Below, piece by piece: positions 1 through 6,250 of a DNA stretch of 7,306 bases. A model generated the notes under the pieces. It was not told the DNA's origin, searched no databases, and was given only the letters and a program-made list of their open reading frames with translations. This DNA comes from Fibrobacter sp. UBA4375 (GTDB lineage: Bacteria > Fibrobacterota > Fibrobacteria > Fibrobacterales > Fibrobacteraceae), in contig DGRZ01000076.1 of assembly GCA_002391195.1 (NCBI GenBank), forward strand, positions 18,535-25,840, in the 5' to 3' direction. Positions within the stretch are counted from its first letter, which is position 1; every line of letters starts with the position of its first letter. A program made the position numbers and the translations under genes.

Positions 1-2
1 AT

Positions 3-563
3 TACATGTGCGGAGGCGTACTGGTGGACACCTGGTCCCGTACCGAAATCAAGGGCCTGTACGCCTGCGGCGAAGTCGCCGCCACGGGCGTCCACGGGGC
101 AAACCGACTCGCCTCCAACTCCCTGCTGGAAAGCGTGGTCTTTGCGCTCCGGGCCGTCGATGACATCCAGAAAAGCGGTCTTCTGAAAAGCAAGCTGACG
201 GTTCCGACCAAGGGCAAAAAACAATTCATCAGTTTCGCGAAGGCTTCCTACTGGAAGAAGCGCCGCAAGATTCTGCAAGACATGATGTGGACCCACTGCG
301 GAATCGTCCGCACGGTAGCGGGCCTGAACCAGGGGCTGAAAGTCATCGAAGAACTTGAAGCCGACCTGCAAGCCGCCATCAAAAACAAGGAAACGGAGAA
401 CATCCATTTCTTGGAATTCCAGAACGCCCTTCAGGTATCGAAGATGATCCTTATCGCGGCGCTCCGCAGGCACGAATCCCGCGGGCTGCACTACATTCTG
501 GACTACCCGAATCCGAGCCCCAAAACCAAGCACCAAAGCATTTACCTGAGCGACAAGAAGTAA
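3..563 (+). CDS. nadB: L-aspartate oxidase, C-terminal part (5' end outside window)
   Basis: The FAD enzyme NadB oxidises L-aspartate to iminoaspartate, the first step of de novo NAD synthesis; NadA then uses the product in the cytoplasm. The frame is open from base 3, so this is the 3' part of a longer gene. The visible protein opens with YMCGGV and continues with the flavoprotein signature GLYACGEVAATGVHGANRLA, then SNSLLE, which contacts FAD and substrate in this family. The helical C-terminal domain follows, with MMWTHCGIVR (catalytic-face arginine) and the closing ESRGLHY..DYP block shared by aspartate oxidases and the fumarate reductase/succinate dehydrogenase flavoproteins. GEVAATGVHGANRLASNSLLE favours NadB over SdhA/FrdA, and the protein ends soon after the DYP block, as NadB does. 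The stop is TAA at 561-563. No nadA or nadC is visible, and the following gene is 155 bases away, so an operon link is not evident. Confidence 0.93.
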   Translation, partial: YMCGGVLVDTWSRTEIKGLYACGEVAATGVHGANRLASNSLLESVVFALRAVDDIQKSGLLKSKLTVPTKGKKQFISFAKASYWKKRRKILQDMMWTHCGIVRTVAGLNQGLKVIEELEADLQAAIKNKETENIHFLEFQNALQVSKMILIAALRRHESRGLHYILDYPNPSPKTKHQSIYLSDKK

Positions 564-572
564 GGCGAGTGG

Positions 573-593
573 GTTCGAGGTTCGAGGCGCGAG
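573..593 (+). repeat. 7-base tandem repeat, three units
   Basis: Two exact copies of GTTCGAG (573-579, 580-586) are followed by a degenerate third, GCGCGAG (587-593), directly after the nadB stop. Such short GAGG-rich tandem units resemble intergenic repeat debris rather than a coding or regulatory element. This is seen directly; a function is not known. Confidence 0.7.
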
Positions 594-595
594 GC

Positions 596-678
596 AAGTA
601 ATGAGTTGTGAGTGGTGCGTTCTTATAGTCGCGCCTTTGGCGCCAAATTTTGTACTGAAGACTGATAACTCGTTACTT
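596..678. repeat. Long imperfect inverted repeat with central palindrome (nadB-kinase gap)
   Basis: The arms 596-613 (AAGTAATGAGTTGTGAGT) and 661-678 (ACTGATAACTCGTTACTT) are inverted copies matching at 15 of 18 positions. Between them lies GCGCC-TTT-GGCGC (631-643), which overlaps the 12-base palindrome TTTGGCGCCAAA (636-647). The whole could fold as one long stem with an internal hairpin. It lies between the nadB stop and the kinase start and has no open reading frame. No T-run follows the right arm, so it is not a classic intrinsic terminator. A small MITE/REP-like interspersed element or a transcript-end hairpin are both possible. The rest of the gap (679-718) is A+T-rich (CATATTC, ATATATTATC) and probably holds the kinase promoter, but no convincing -35/-10 pair stands out. 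The kinase has only a weak ribosome site (TAGGA, close to the ATG). Confidence 0.6.
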
Positions 679-718
679 ATTTCACATATTCTCATGAACA
701 TATATTATCTTTAGGACC

Positions 719-1738
719 ATGGCCGAAGCAAAAACTAAACTTCCCAAGAAAATCGGTGGCTACACGCCCACACAAATGCTGGGCCACGGCGCCATGGGAA
801 ACGTGTGGCTCTGCCACGACCCGTCTCTCGACCGCATGGTGGTGGTCAAGCAGATGCGCCAGGTCCTGTTGAACCAGGACGATTTCATTTTGCGTTTCGA
901 GCGGGAAGCGAAAATTCTCGCCCACCTGAACCACCCGGCCATCATCCAGCCCTACGCCCTCTGGAAGGAGAGCGACGGCCAGCTTTCGCTATCCATGGAA
1001 TTCGTAGAGGGCAAGAGCCTACGGGAACTTTTGGACTGCTGCAAGCAACCCCCTCTCTGGGTGGTACTTTCCATCTTGTACGAGATTCTCACAGCCTTAA
1101 GCGAGGTGCACCGCTACGGCATTGTCCACAGGGACCTGAAGCCTGCAAACCTGATGATCGACAAGGACGGTCGTATCCGTCTGCTGGACTTTGGCGTCGC
1201 CCACGCCGAAAAAGAAAATGAAGACGACCTGACGCTCACGGTTGCAGGCTCCCAGATCGGGACCGGCGCCTACATGAGTCCGGAGCAGACTCTAAACGAA
1301 GACGCCACTCCCCTTTCGGACCTGTTCAGCATGGGTATCATCGGAGCCGAAATGCTCCTGGGCGAAAACGTTTTCCGCGGAGAGAACCTCTCCAAGACAT
1401 TCAAGCGCATCCAGAAACTCCGCATCAAGGCAGAAGCTTTCCCCAAGGGGACTCCCAAGGCACTGATAAAGGTCATCCTCAAACTCTTGGCCAAAAACCC
1501 CTCAAAGCGTTACCTCTCTGCCGCAGATGCCGCAGACGACTTGTCCAAAATCATGAAGGGCTACCCCAGACACATGGAGCCGTACCTGGCCGAATGGGTC
1601 CTTGCCACCCTCAACGGCAAGGAATCCCTGGTAGAGCCACAAATCGTCCCCGACAGGTCTAAGAAATTCTTTATTGCAGGGGCCATCTTAGGAGCAATCG
1701 TAGTGGCAACCCTCTGGATACTTGTTCATTTCCTATAA
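719..1738 (+). CDS. Tail-anchored Ser/Thr protein kinase (Hanks type)
   Basis: This is a eukaryotic-like protein kinase that transfers phosphate from ATP to Ser/Thr on proteins; its substrates cannot be read from the sequence. All core motifs are present in a 339-residue protein: glycine loop GHGAMGNV (22-29), VVVK lysine K44, alpha-C glutamate E63 in FEREAKIL, catalytic HRDLKPAN (137-144, D139), DFG (157-159), SPEQ in place of APE (187-190), and the subdomain IX aspartate D201 in DLFSMG. HRD places it among the RD kinases, usually activated by phosphorylation of the activation loop; T172, T174, S178 and T182 are candidates. After the kinase domain a short linker leads to one hydrophobic segment (about 317-339) at the very C terminus, with SKK before it. 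The kinase should therefore sit in the cytoplasm, anchored by its tail, with no extracellular PASTA or other sensor domain. The cvpA-like gene starts 14 bases downstream, suggesting co-transcription. Confidence 0.93.
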   Translation: MAEAKTKLPKKIGGYTPTQMLGHGAMGNVWLCHDPSLDRMVVVKQMRQVLLNQDDFILRFEREAKILAHLNHPAIIQPYALWKESDGQLSLSMEFVEGKSLRELLDCCKQPPLWVVLSILYEILTALSEVHRYGIVHRDLKPANLMIDKDGRIRLLDFGVAHAEKENEDDLTLTVAGSQIGTGAYMSPEQTLNEDATPLSDLFSMGIIGAEMLLGENVFRGENLSKTFKRIQKLRIKAEAFPKGTPKALIKVILKLLAKNPSKRYLSAADAADDLSKIMKGYPRHMEPYLAEWVLATLNGKESLVEPQIVPDRSKKFFIAGAILGAIVVATLWILVHFL

Positions 1739-1752
1739 GTCGAGATTTATAA

Positions 1753-2403
1753 ATGGTCTGGATTGATATTGTCTGCTGTGTCATCATCGCACTATTCGCC
1801 CTGCTCGGGCTGTGGCATGGTCTTCTGAAGAGCATCTTTAAACTGGTTGCTTGGGTAGCAGGCCTGCTGGGAGCCTATTTTGCCACGGATGTCATCGGGA
1901 ATTTTATCGCCACAAACTTGGAAATTGACGGACTGACCGTAAAAATCATCTGCGTCTGCGTCGGATTCCTGGTTCCCTTCTTGCTTTTCTCGTTCATCGG
2001 GCATTTTCTGCACAACATCGTCAAGGATTCCGCCATCAGCGGCGTGAACAGACTTCTCGGTGCAGGGCTCGGCGTTGTAAAAGCCCTAATACTCTGTTTC
2101 CTGTTCCTGACCATCATCCACCTGATTCCCGCCTCGGGCGGACTCAGGGACGCCCGCAACAATGCACTTTCGTACAGCGCCTATAGGTGGAGCCTAGAGA
2201 CTATGGGAATCTCCTCTGAAGAGGTAGATATCATCGACATGGCCGAAAAGAAAGCCACCGAAATGGCGGACTCCGCCGTAGATGCCGCCAAGGAAGCAGC
2301 CGAAAAAGAAGCCGAAAAGGCTGTCGAGAACGCGAAAAAGGCGGCAAAAGAAGCCGCCATCAAAACCGTGGAAAAAGCCACTACCGATACTACAAAAAAA
2401 TAA
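1753..2403 (+). CDS. CvpA-family membrane protein with charged Ala-rich tail
   Basis: The protein has 216 residues. About 125 N-terminal residues form four hydrophobic segments (roughly 4-20, 30-48, 62-86, 100-125) with the CvpA family pattern: WIDIV near the start, GLWHGLLKSIFKLVAWVAG across the first loop, and NRLLGAGLGVVKALIL at the fourth helix. CvpA is an inner-membrane protein named for its need in colicin V production in E. coli; its biochemical role is still unclear, with links to envelope homeostasis. From about residue 162 the protein becomes a long amphipathic Ala/Lys/Glu run (AAKEAAEKEAEKAVENAKKA and similar), likely an extended helix or coiled coil facing the cytoplasm and longer than usual for the family. 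The start at 1753 follows the kinase stop by 14 bases and has only a weak purine-rich stretch upstream, so translation may depend on the kinase message. The family call is confident; the role of the tail is unknown. Confidence 0.85.
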   Translation: MVWIDIVCCVIIALFALLGLWHGLLKSIFKLVAWVAGLLGAYFATDVIGNFIATNLEIDGLTVKIICVCVGFLVPFLLFSFIGHFLHNIVKDSAISGVNRLLGAGLGVVKALILCFLFLTIIHLIPASGGLRDARNNALSYSAYRWSLETMGISSEEVDIIDMAEKKATEMADSAVDAAKEAAEKEAEKAVENAKKAAKEAAIKTVEKATTDTTKK

Positions 2404-2444
2404 ATCCCGCCTAGGCCAGATGGTCGTTAGACGTAGGGGTGAAA
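2404..2444. other. Convergent gap between cvpA-like gene and peptide 2
   Basis: These 41 bases separate the ends of two convergent transcripts. They contain the 8-base palindrome GCCTAGGC (2409-2416). Read on the minus strand it is followed by GGATTTATTTTTTT, which runs into the cvpA 3' end. The palindrome leaves no room for a proper loop, so this is at best a weak terminator for the minus-strand operon. No other element is seen. Confidence 0.3.
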
Positions 2445-2576
2445 TTAGTCAAATTGGCAACTATTATCGCCGTCAGGGCAACCATAGCTACCGCAAAGCG
2501 GCTGCAGCTGGTCGGCAAGCTCCACTACGGTCAGTTCCGGAGCGGAATACTCTTTCTTTTCTTTTTCATCCAACAT
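2445..2576 (-). CDS. Small Cys-containing peptide 2, RiPP-precursor-like (43 aa)
   Basis: I do not recognise a named family. The reading frame is fixed: an in-frame TAA lies directly before the ATG, and the strong ribosome site GAGGTGA sits 4 bases upstream of it. The peptide starts MLDEKEKKEYSAPELTVVEL, a charged helical-looking leader, and continues after DQLQPL into a short Cys/Gly/Asp-rich end, CGSYGCPDGDNSCQFD (28-43), with cysteines 28, 33 and 40. A charged leader plus a small polar Cys-rich tail is the layout of RiPP precursors. YxxPxL (10-15) matches the first half of the lasso-peptide leader motif, but the Thr usually found at the penultimate leader position is absent. It shares KKEYxxP[DE][ML]xV with the upstream peptide 1, 13 bases away, so both are probably translated from one message. 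No modifying enzyme, protease or exporter is present in the window. It could equally be an unmodified small secreted or metal-binding peptide. Confidence 0.72.
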   Translation of the reverse strand: MLDEKEKKEYSAPELTVVELADQLQPLCGSYGCPDGDNSCQFD

Positions 2577-2580
2577 TTAA

Positions 2581-2587
2581 TCACCTC
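2581..2587 (-). promoter_or_regulatory. Strong ribosome binding site of peptide 2
   Basis: GAGGTGA on the minus strand lies immediately before TTAA and the ATG at 2576, giving about 7 bases between GAGG and the start. It is the best Shine-Dalgarno match near any start on this strand, and it sits in the 13-base gap after the peptide 1 stop. It strongly supports peptide 2 as a real gene. Confidence 0.75.
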
Positions 2588-2589
2588 AT

Positions 2590-2706
2590 TTATGGATCAT
2601 TGATAATCACTGTTATATCCGACGGCAACTCGCTCGGCTCTACCAAAACCGTCGGTCCGTCAACAAAAAGAACTTGCATATCCGGGATAACATATTCCTT
2701 TTTCAT
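2590..2706 (-). CDS. Small peptide 1, shares leader motif with peptide 2 (38 aa)
   Basis: This is a 38-residue ORF with no recognised family. It starts MKKEYVIPDMQVLFVDG and ends in an acidic, proline-spotted hydrophobic tail (VEPSELPSD, then ITVIINDP). It has no Cys, no signal peptide and no clear membrane segment. Its first 12 residues align with residues 7-18 of peptide 2 (KKEY identical, then P, D/E, M/L and V at the same spacing), after which the two diverge. That is the pattern expected of a conserved recognition leader with variable cores, or of a widespread YxxP small-protein family. The ATG lies 8 bases after the stop of the large secreted protein. GTAGGT, a plausible ribosome site, overlaps that stop, so translation is likely coupled. 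The frame is closed upstream by a TAA at 2736-2734, leaving this ATG as the only ATG start. Function is unknown; the paralogy, spacing and ribosome sites argue it is expressed. Confidence 0.66.
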   Translation of the reverse strand: MKKEYVIPDMQVLFVDGPTVLVEPSELPSDITVIINDP

Positions 2707-2711
2707 GCAAA

Positions 2712-2718
2712 AACCTAC
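2712..2718 (-). promoter_or_regulatory. Ribosome site of peptide 1 overlapping upstream stop codon
   Basis: On the minus strand GTAGGTT spans the TAG stop of the secreted repeat protein (2717-2715) and lies about 5 bases before the ATG at 2706. A ribosome ending the long gene would stop on top of this site, so termination-reinitiation coupling is likely. Confidence 0.45.
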
Positions 2719-5700
2719 TTTACAATCACCCTCTTACCGTTATGGTAGTAGGTTCCCTGGGTCTTCGGCTCCCCTTTCAGCCGACGGCCCTGCAAATCGT
2801 ACCAGCGGTCCATGCGGAACTCGCCCGTTCTGGTGTTCATGACACCCCGTTCCACAACGTTGCCCTGTTCATCCTGAACCACAACATTGATTTCATCGGG
2901 CAGTTCTCCTGCAAGGCTTGCACCGACTGCCGACTTTGACGCCTCAGAACCGCCATTGTACACCAGGTAGGCACGCATGGGGCGGAGCCAGGCATTCTTG
3001 CCCGCCTTGACGAAAGCACCGGCCTCAAAATTAGTCCCGTTAATATTGACATCTTTTGCTACAAATCCGTATGCGTAACCTAATTCCGAGTCTCCTTCAG
3101 CAAACTGACGCTTGGCATAGCTGCCCTTGAACACCCATTTGCCTACCGGAACTTCGAGGGCGGTCGACGCTTTCAAAGTTACCGGTCCTTCAAAGGTAAT
3201 CGGACCGTCTTGGTCTGCAATTACAATATACGGGGTATTCGCGACAACGGCATCTCCGGCTGCATCAAAAACGATTTGCTTGTAATCGTTGGAAATAGAG
3301 GATGGCTTATAGAACTTGGCGTTCCCCACCTTGGAGGCCTCTATGTCAAACGGAAGCACGATTGTCGAACTCTTGCCTTTTGTAAAGGAGCGATTGTAGG
3401 TCACCGATGCAACCTCAATATCCCCGGGAATAGTGATCGTTTCTTCTGACGCACCATCGATGACTGCTTCCTTATGACCATCGCTAGCATAAGTGTTGAT
3501 GGTAATTGCTCCGTACTGAACGGTTTCAACTTCAGGAATCCACTTGGCGTAGAATGTCTTGTCGCCCGTAGAGCCCTTTAGGATTTCAGTTACAGCATCG
3601 CCTTCGAAGTCTTCATTGGTGTACCAGCCGTCAAAGGTAAAACCAACACGCCCTGTTGCATTCTGCAAAGTAAAAGTTTCAGTTTCTTTCGTGTAAGACG
3701 TTCTGTTATTCGCCTTGGTTCCACCATTCAATTCATAGGTAATTGTGTATTTTTTCAGCATTTTTCCATATAAAACTGTATCACCCACCATTCCCTTTGG
3801 AATGTTCGTAGTACGTTGTGTATAAGCCTGATCCCAGAACCACCCAACAAACTCATATTCGTTAGATGAGAAAGTTGGATTATATAGTGAATAATTACCA
3901 TTCTTAGTATTATTTATCGTATATGTACGAGGTTTAGAAGGATTGCTTTCGGTACACACTTCACACACATAAGTAATGTTGTAGGTCACAATTTCCCATG
4001 TCGGATAAAGTGTCAGAGCCGCATTTTCCTCATAGGTTGCGCCAAATTCATAGACCTTCGCTCCATCCGCAACAGTTGCCCAACCAGTCTGAACATATCC
4101 CTTGCGATTGAAGTAACCTGCGGATTCAAGCGTAATGCTTTCTCCGTGGTCCTTGAACTGGTCCGTAACGGCACCTTGGGATTGGTTATCTGCCAAATAC
4201 ATGATTCTGTAGGTCTTCTTGGACCACTTTGCATAAAGTGAGATGTCACCCGTCGTTCCCTGAATAACCTGGGTTGCCGGTTTGGTAAAGCCAGCATCAT
4301 AGAACCAGCCCTCAAACACATAACCTTCAACATCGGCCGGCGCCTTCAGCACAAAAGCCGTATCAATGGTATACTTATCAGGATTTCCTCCCTTGCTCCC
4401 AACATTATTCATCTCATAAGTAATCGAGAAAGGAACAGGAGTCCATTTTGCATAAAGGATCCAATTTTCCTCTATTTCTGTTTCATCAAAGTTGAATGCA
4501 TTAATACAGGCAGATTCCTTATACCAGTCCACAAACACATATCCATCATCAGCCTCTGGATCAGCGGGTGCCTGCGTTTTTTGGCGACTTTCCACCCGGA
4601 CAAAGTCAACCTTAGTTTTACCATGACCATTGTCGTTATAGGTTACGGTATAGGTGATGGCCTGTGTCCATACAGCATAAAGAGTGGTATTTTCTGTAGC
4701 ATTGGGAAGCACCTGAAGCGTATCTTTTTCCAGGGCATTTTCTGTCAATGCCCACCCTGTAAAGTAGAAATGGACATTTTCATTGTTCGTGTAGGAGAAA
4801 GGAAGTTCAATATCTTCAACAGTAATCCTTTCATTCTTGGCAATCTGAATAGTCTTGACCGTTTCGCCATCAGTAAATGTGCCAGGTGCGGCACTAAAGG
4901 TAACTGTGAAAAATGGATACCAAACCGCATAAACTTTCGTTGCCCCAGATACGGTTCCCAAATCGGCCGCAGGCTCGGTAGCGTTGGGATCCAATGACCA
5001 CCCAGCAAAGGCGCTATCGACGTGGGTCGGCAATCCTATTTCAGCAGCAGAGATGGTCATTCCCTTCTGCAAAAAGACATTTTTTGAAACCGTTCCATCA
5101 GCAAATGAACCGCTCTTCGCGTTAAAGACGATTTTGTAGCCATCTGCACCGTAGCCATTCAAAGAAAGACCAGTCTGACCCACAGACCAAGGTTCTTCTT
5201 TACAGGATCCATCATCGTTGGTGCCATTTAATGCACAAGCAACATCTTCTTTATTGGTGACACCGTTCACCGTTTCATTAGTGCAGTTGTTGTTATTGCA
5301 ATTTTTTCCAACTCCACCAACAGATGCTCCATTGTAAGTAAGGTTACCCTCAAAATAACTGTCTGTAGCCGAAGCAGTTCCTGAATACACATTTCCAACA
5401 ACTCCGCCGACAGAACCATTTGTTCCAGTATTATTAAGACCTGGACCGGCATACACGCACGACTCCACCGCAACATCAGTCTTAGTAATACCGATAATAC
5501 CTCCAATATTGGCCTCACTTCCACTTGTATGGATTTCAACAAGGCTCAAGCAACTGCTTATCGTTCCAACTTTAGCATTACCAACAATACCTCCAACCCC
5601 TTGGCCCTTACCTGTTGTTCGAATCTTTCCCGATGCCATACATTCAATAACAAATGTATCATCCTTCGTAAAGACAACATCTTTGCCGTTAATTTTCACT

Positions 5701-6242
5701 TTATCCGCCAGCCAACCAACAACGGCTCCTACAGAAATTTGGTTAGTTGTGCTGCCAGTGATATCACCGGCATTTGTCGCTGCCTGAATGTCAACATTCT
5801 CAAGAATTAAATTCTTGACAGTTCCACCACCAAGTACCGCGATAAAACCAAGATTCTGAGCATAATCACTATTTATGGCAGCAAGTTCAGTAGCGTTGAT
5901 ATAAAGATTTTTGACTACATGACCATTTCCATCAAAGATTCTCCCATACACATTGCCACCTTTTCCTGCAGCAATTGGAGTCCAAAGTTTGCCGCCAAGG
6001 TCAATATCGGCGGTCAGTCTAGCGTTAGCATTCTTATAATTTTTAGCATACCAAGCGAGTTTCTTGGCATTGTCAATGATGTAGTATCCGTCTTTTGTGC
6101 AAGGTTCTTGAGTTAAAGTTCCATCCCAAACCGGATTTTCCGGAGGGACATAATTTGCGGCACAATCAGCAGCAAACCCCTGGCTTGCCAAAAGCAGGCT
6201 GGCAATTAGAACAAATTTGTTCAAAAACGACCGTATTTTCAT
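2715..6242 (-). CDS. Secreted GLUG / InlB-repeat surface protein with C-terminal sorting tail
   Basis: A protein of 1175 residues. The start chosen at 6242 gives a clean signal peptide (MKIRS, hydrophobic core VLIASLLLAS, cleavage after GFA near residue 24 or 25) and has AAGGGG 8 bases upstream; the frame stays open another 42 codons but without signal character. Domains in order: a Cys-containing N-terminal beta region with the usual lead-in to GLUG domains (about 40-160); GLUG motifs such as VGGIVGNAKVGTISSC and IGGIIG, VGGVVG (about 168-315), likely a beta-helix; seven InlB B/'Listeria-Bacteroides' repeats (370-901) with the Y-x-[IV]-x-[YF]...F-x-GW...LYAKW pattern; a beta domain with SSTIVLPFDI and NTPYIVIAD (about 905-1100); and a tail with WYDLQGRRL and GTYYHNGKRVIVK (1147-1175), like type IX secretion C-terminal signals. 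It is probably exported to the cell surface as an adhesin or binding protein; no enzymatic domain is seen. Two small peptides follow in the same operon. Confidence 0.9.
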   Translation of the reverse strand: MKIRSFLNKFVLIASLLLASQGFAADCAANYVPPENPVWDGTLTQEPCTKDGYYIIDNAKKLAWYAKNYKNANARLTADIDLGGKLWTPIAAGKGGNVYGRIFDGNGHVVKNLYINATELAAINSDYAQNLGFIAVLGGGTVKNLILENVDIQAATNAGDITGSTTNQISVGAVVGWLADKVKINGKDVVFTKDDTFVIECMASGKIRTTGKGQGVGGIVGNAKVGTISSCLSLVEIHTSGSEANIGGIIGITKTDVAVESCVYAGPGLNNTGTNGSVGGVVGNVYSGTASATDSYFEGNLTYNGASVGGVGKNCNNNNCTNETVNGVTNKEDVACALNGTNDDGSCKEEPWSVGQTGLSLNGYGADGYKIVFNAKSGSFADGTVSKNVFLQKGMTISAAEIGLPTHVDSAFAGWSLDPNATEPAADLGTVSGATKVYAVWYPFFTVTFSAAPGTFTDGETVKTIQIAKNERITVEDIELPFSYTNNENVHFYFTGWALTENALEKDTLQVLPNATENTTLYAVWTQAITYTVTYNDNGHGKTKVDFVRVESRQKTQAPADPEADDGYVFVDWYKESACINAFNFDETEIEENWILYAKWTPVPFSITYEMNNVGSKGGNPDKYTIDTAFVLKAPADVEGYVFEGWFYDAGFTKPATQVIQGTTGDISLYAKWSKKTYRIMYLADNQSQGAVTDQFKDHGESITLESAGYFNRKGYVQTGWATVADGAKVYEFGATYEENAALTLYPTWEIVTYNITYVCEVCTESNPSKPRTYTINNTKNGNYSLYNPTFSSNEYEFVGWFWDQAYTQRTTNIPKGMVGDTVLYGKMLKKYTITYELNGGTKANNRTSYTKETETFTLQNATGRVGFTFDGWYTNEDFEGDAVTEILKGSTGDKTFYAKWIPEVETVQYGAITINTYASDGHKEAVIDGASEETITIPGDIEVASVTYNRSFTKGKSSTIVLPFDIEASKVGNAKFYKPSSISNDYKQIVFDAAGDAVVANTPYIVIADQDGPITFEGPVTLKASTALEVPVGKWVFKGSYAKRQFAEGDSELGYAYGFVAKDVNINGTNFEAGAFVKAGKNAWLRPMRAYLVYNGGSEASKSAVGASLAGELPDEINVVVQDEQGNVVERGVMNTRTGEFRMDRWYDLQGRRLKGEPKTQGTYYHNGKRVIVK
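2718..2804 (-). other. C-terminal type IX secretion-like sorting tail
   Basis: The last 29 residues of the repeat protein read WYDLQGRRL, a variable linker, then GTYYHNGKRVIVK. The scheme [VW]YDLxGRR..KGxY...GKxVVxK recurs at the end of surface proteins in Bacteroidota and Fibrobacterota and serves as, or closely resembles, the type IX (Por) sorting domain. The motif is read directly; use of this secretion route by this protein is inferred. Confidence 0.65.
3540..5135 (-). repeat. Seven InlB B-type repeats in the secreted protein
   Basis: Seven protein repeats of about 69-80 residues each start with a beta strand (KIVF, TVTF, YTVTY, FSITY, YRIMY, YNITY, YTITY), carry a central GW or DW (FAGWS, FTGWA, FVDWY, FEGWF, QTGWA, FVGWF, FDGWY) and end in YAVW/LYAKW or a variant. 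Approximate DNA spans are 5135-4920, 4907-4668, 4655-4443, 4430-4224, 4214-3996, 3986-3759 and 3749-3540. The copies are strongly diverged at DNA level, so they are old and not prone to slippage. Repeat 6 is the outlier: it ends LYGKM instead of LYAKW and has a CxxC (C760, C763). Confidence 0.85.
5307..5741 (-). repeat. GLUG motif region of the secreted protein
   Basis: Residues 168-312 contain at least five copies of a V/I-G-G-[IVA]-[VI]-G core (VGAVVG, VGGIVG, IGGIIG, VGGVVG, VGGVG), each followed by a loop and an SC-x-[SY]- or DSYF-type strand. These are the GLUG repeats of parallel beta-helix surface proteins. An Asn/Cys-rich patch (NCNNNNC, 314-320) closes the block. Confidence 0.8.
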
Positions 6243-6250
6243 AAAAAATG

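Noticed and set aside
564..718. tRNA or small structured RNA gene in the nadB-kinase gap
   Set aside because: GGTTCGAGG resembles a T-arm, but no cloverleaf, acceptor stem or anticodon arm can be built around it.
805..1221. 138-codon alternative + frame within the kinase
   Set aside because: The kinase frame holds all catalytic motifs, while this frame is Pro/Arg/Gly-rich, typical of a shadow in G+C-rich coding DNA.
2409..2416. GCCTAGGC as a bidirectional terminator
   Set aside because: The palindrome has only a 2-base centre and cannot form a stable hairpin; the nearby T-run is partly the complement of the cvpA Lys codons.
2282..2842. Open + strand frame of 186 codons across cvpA's 3' end and the peptide ORFs
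   Set aside because: It is Lys/Arg/Pro-rich shadow translation of the cvpA Ala/Lys tail and of antisense DNA, with no ribosome site and no recognisable motif.
4581..4997. 138-codon + strand frame inside the secreted-protein gene
   Set aside because: It is antisense to well-defined InlB repeats, has no homology pattern or ribosome site, and its residues mirror the repeat coding.
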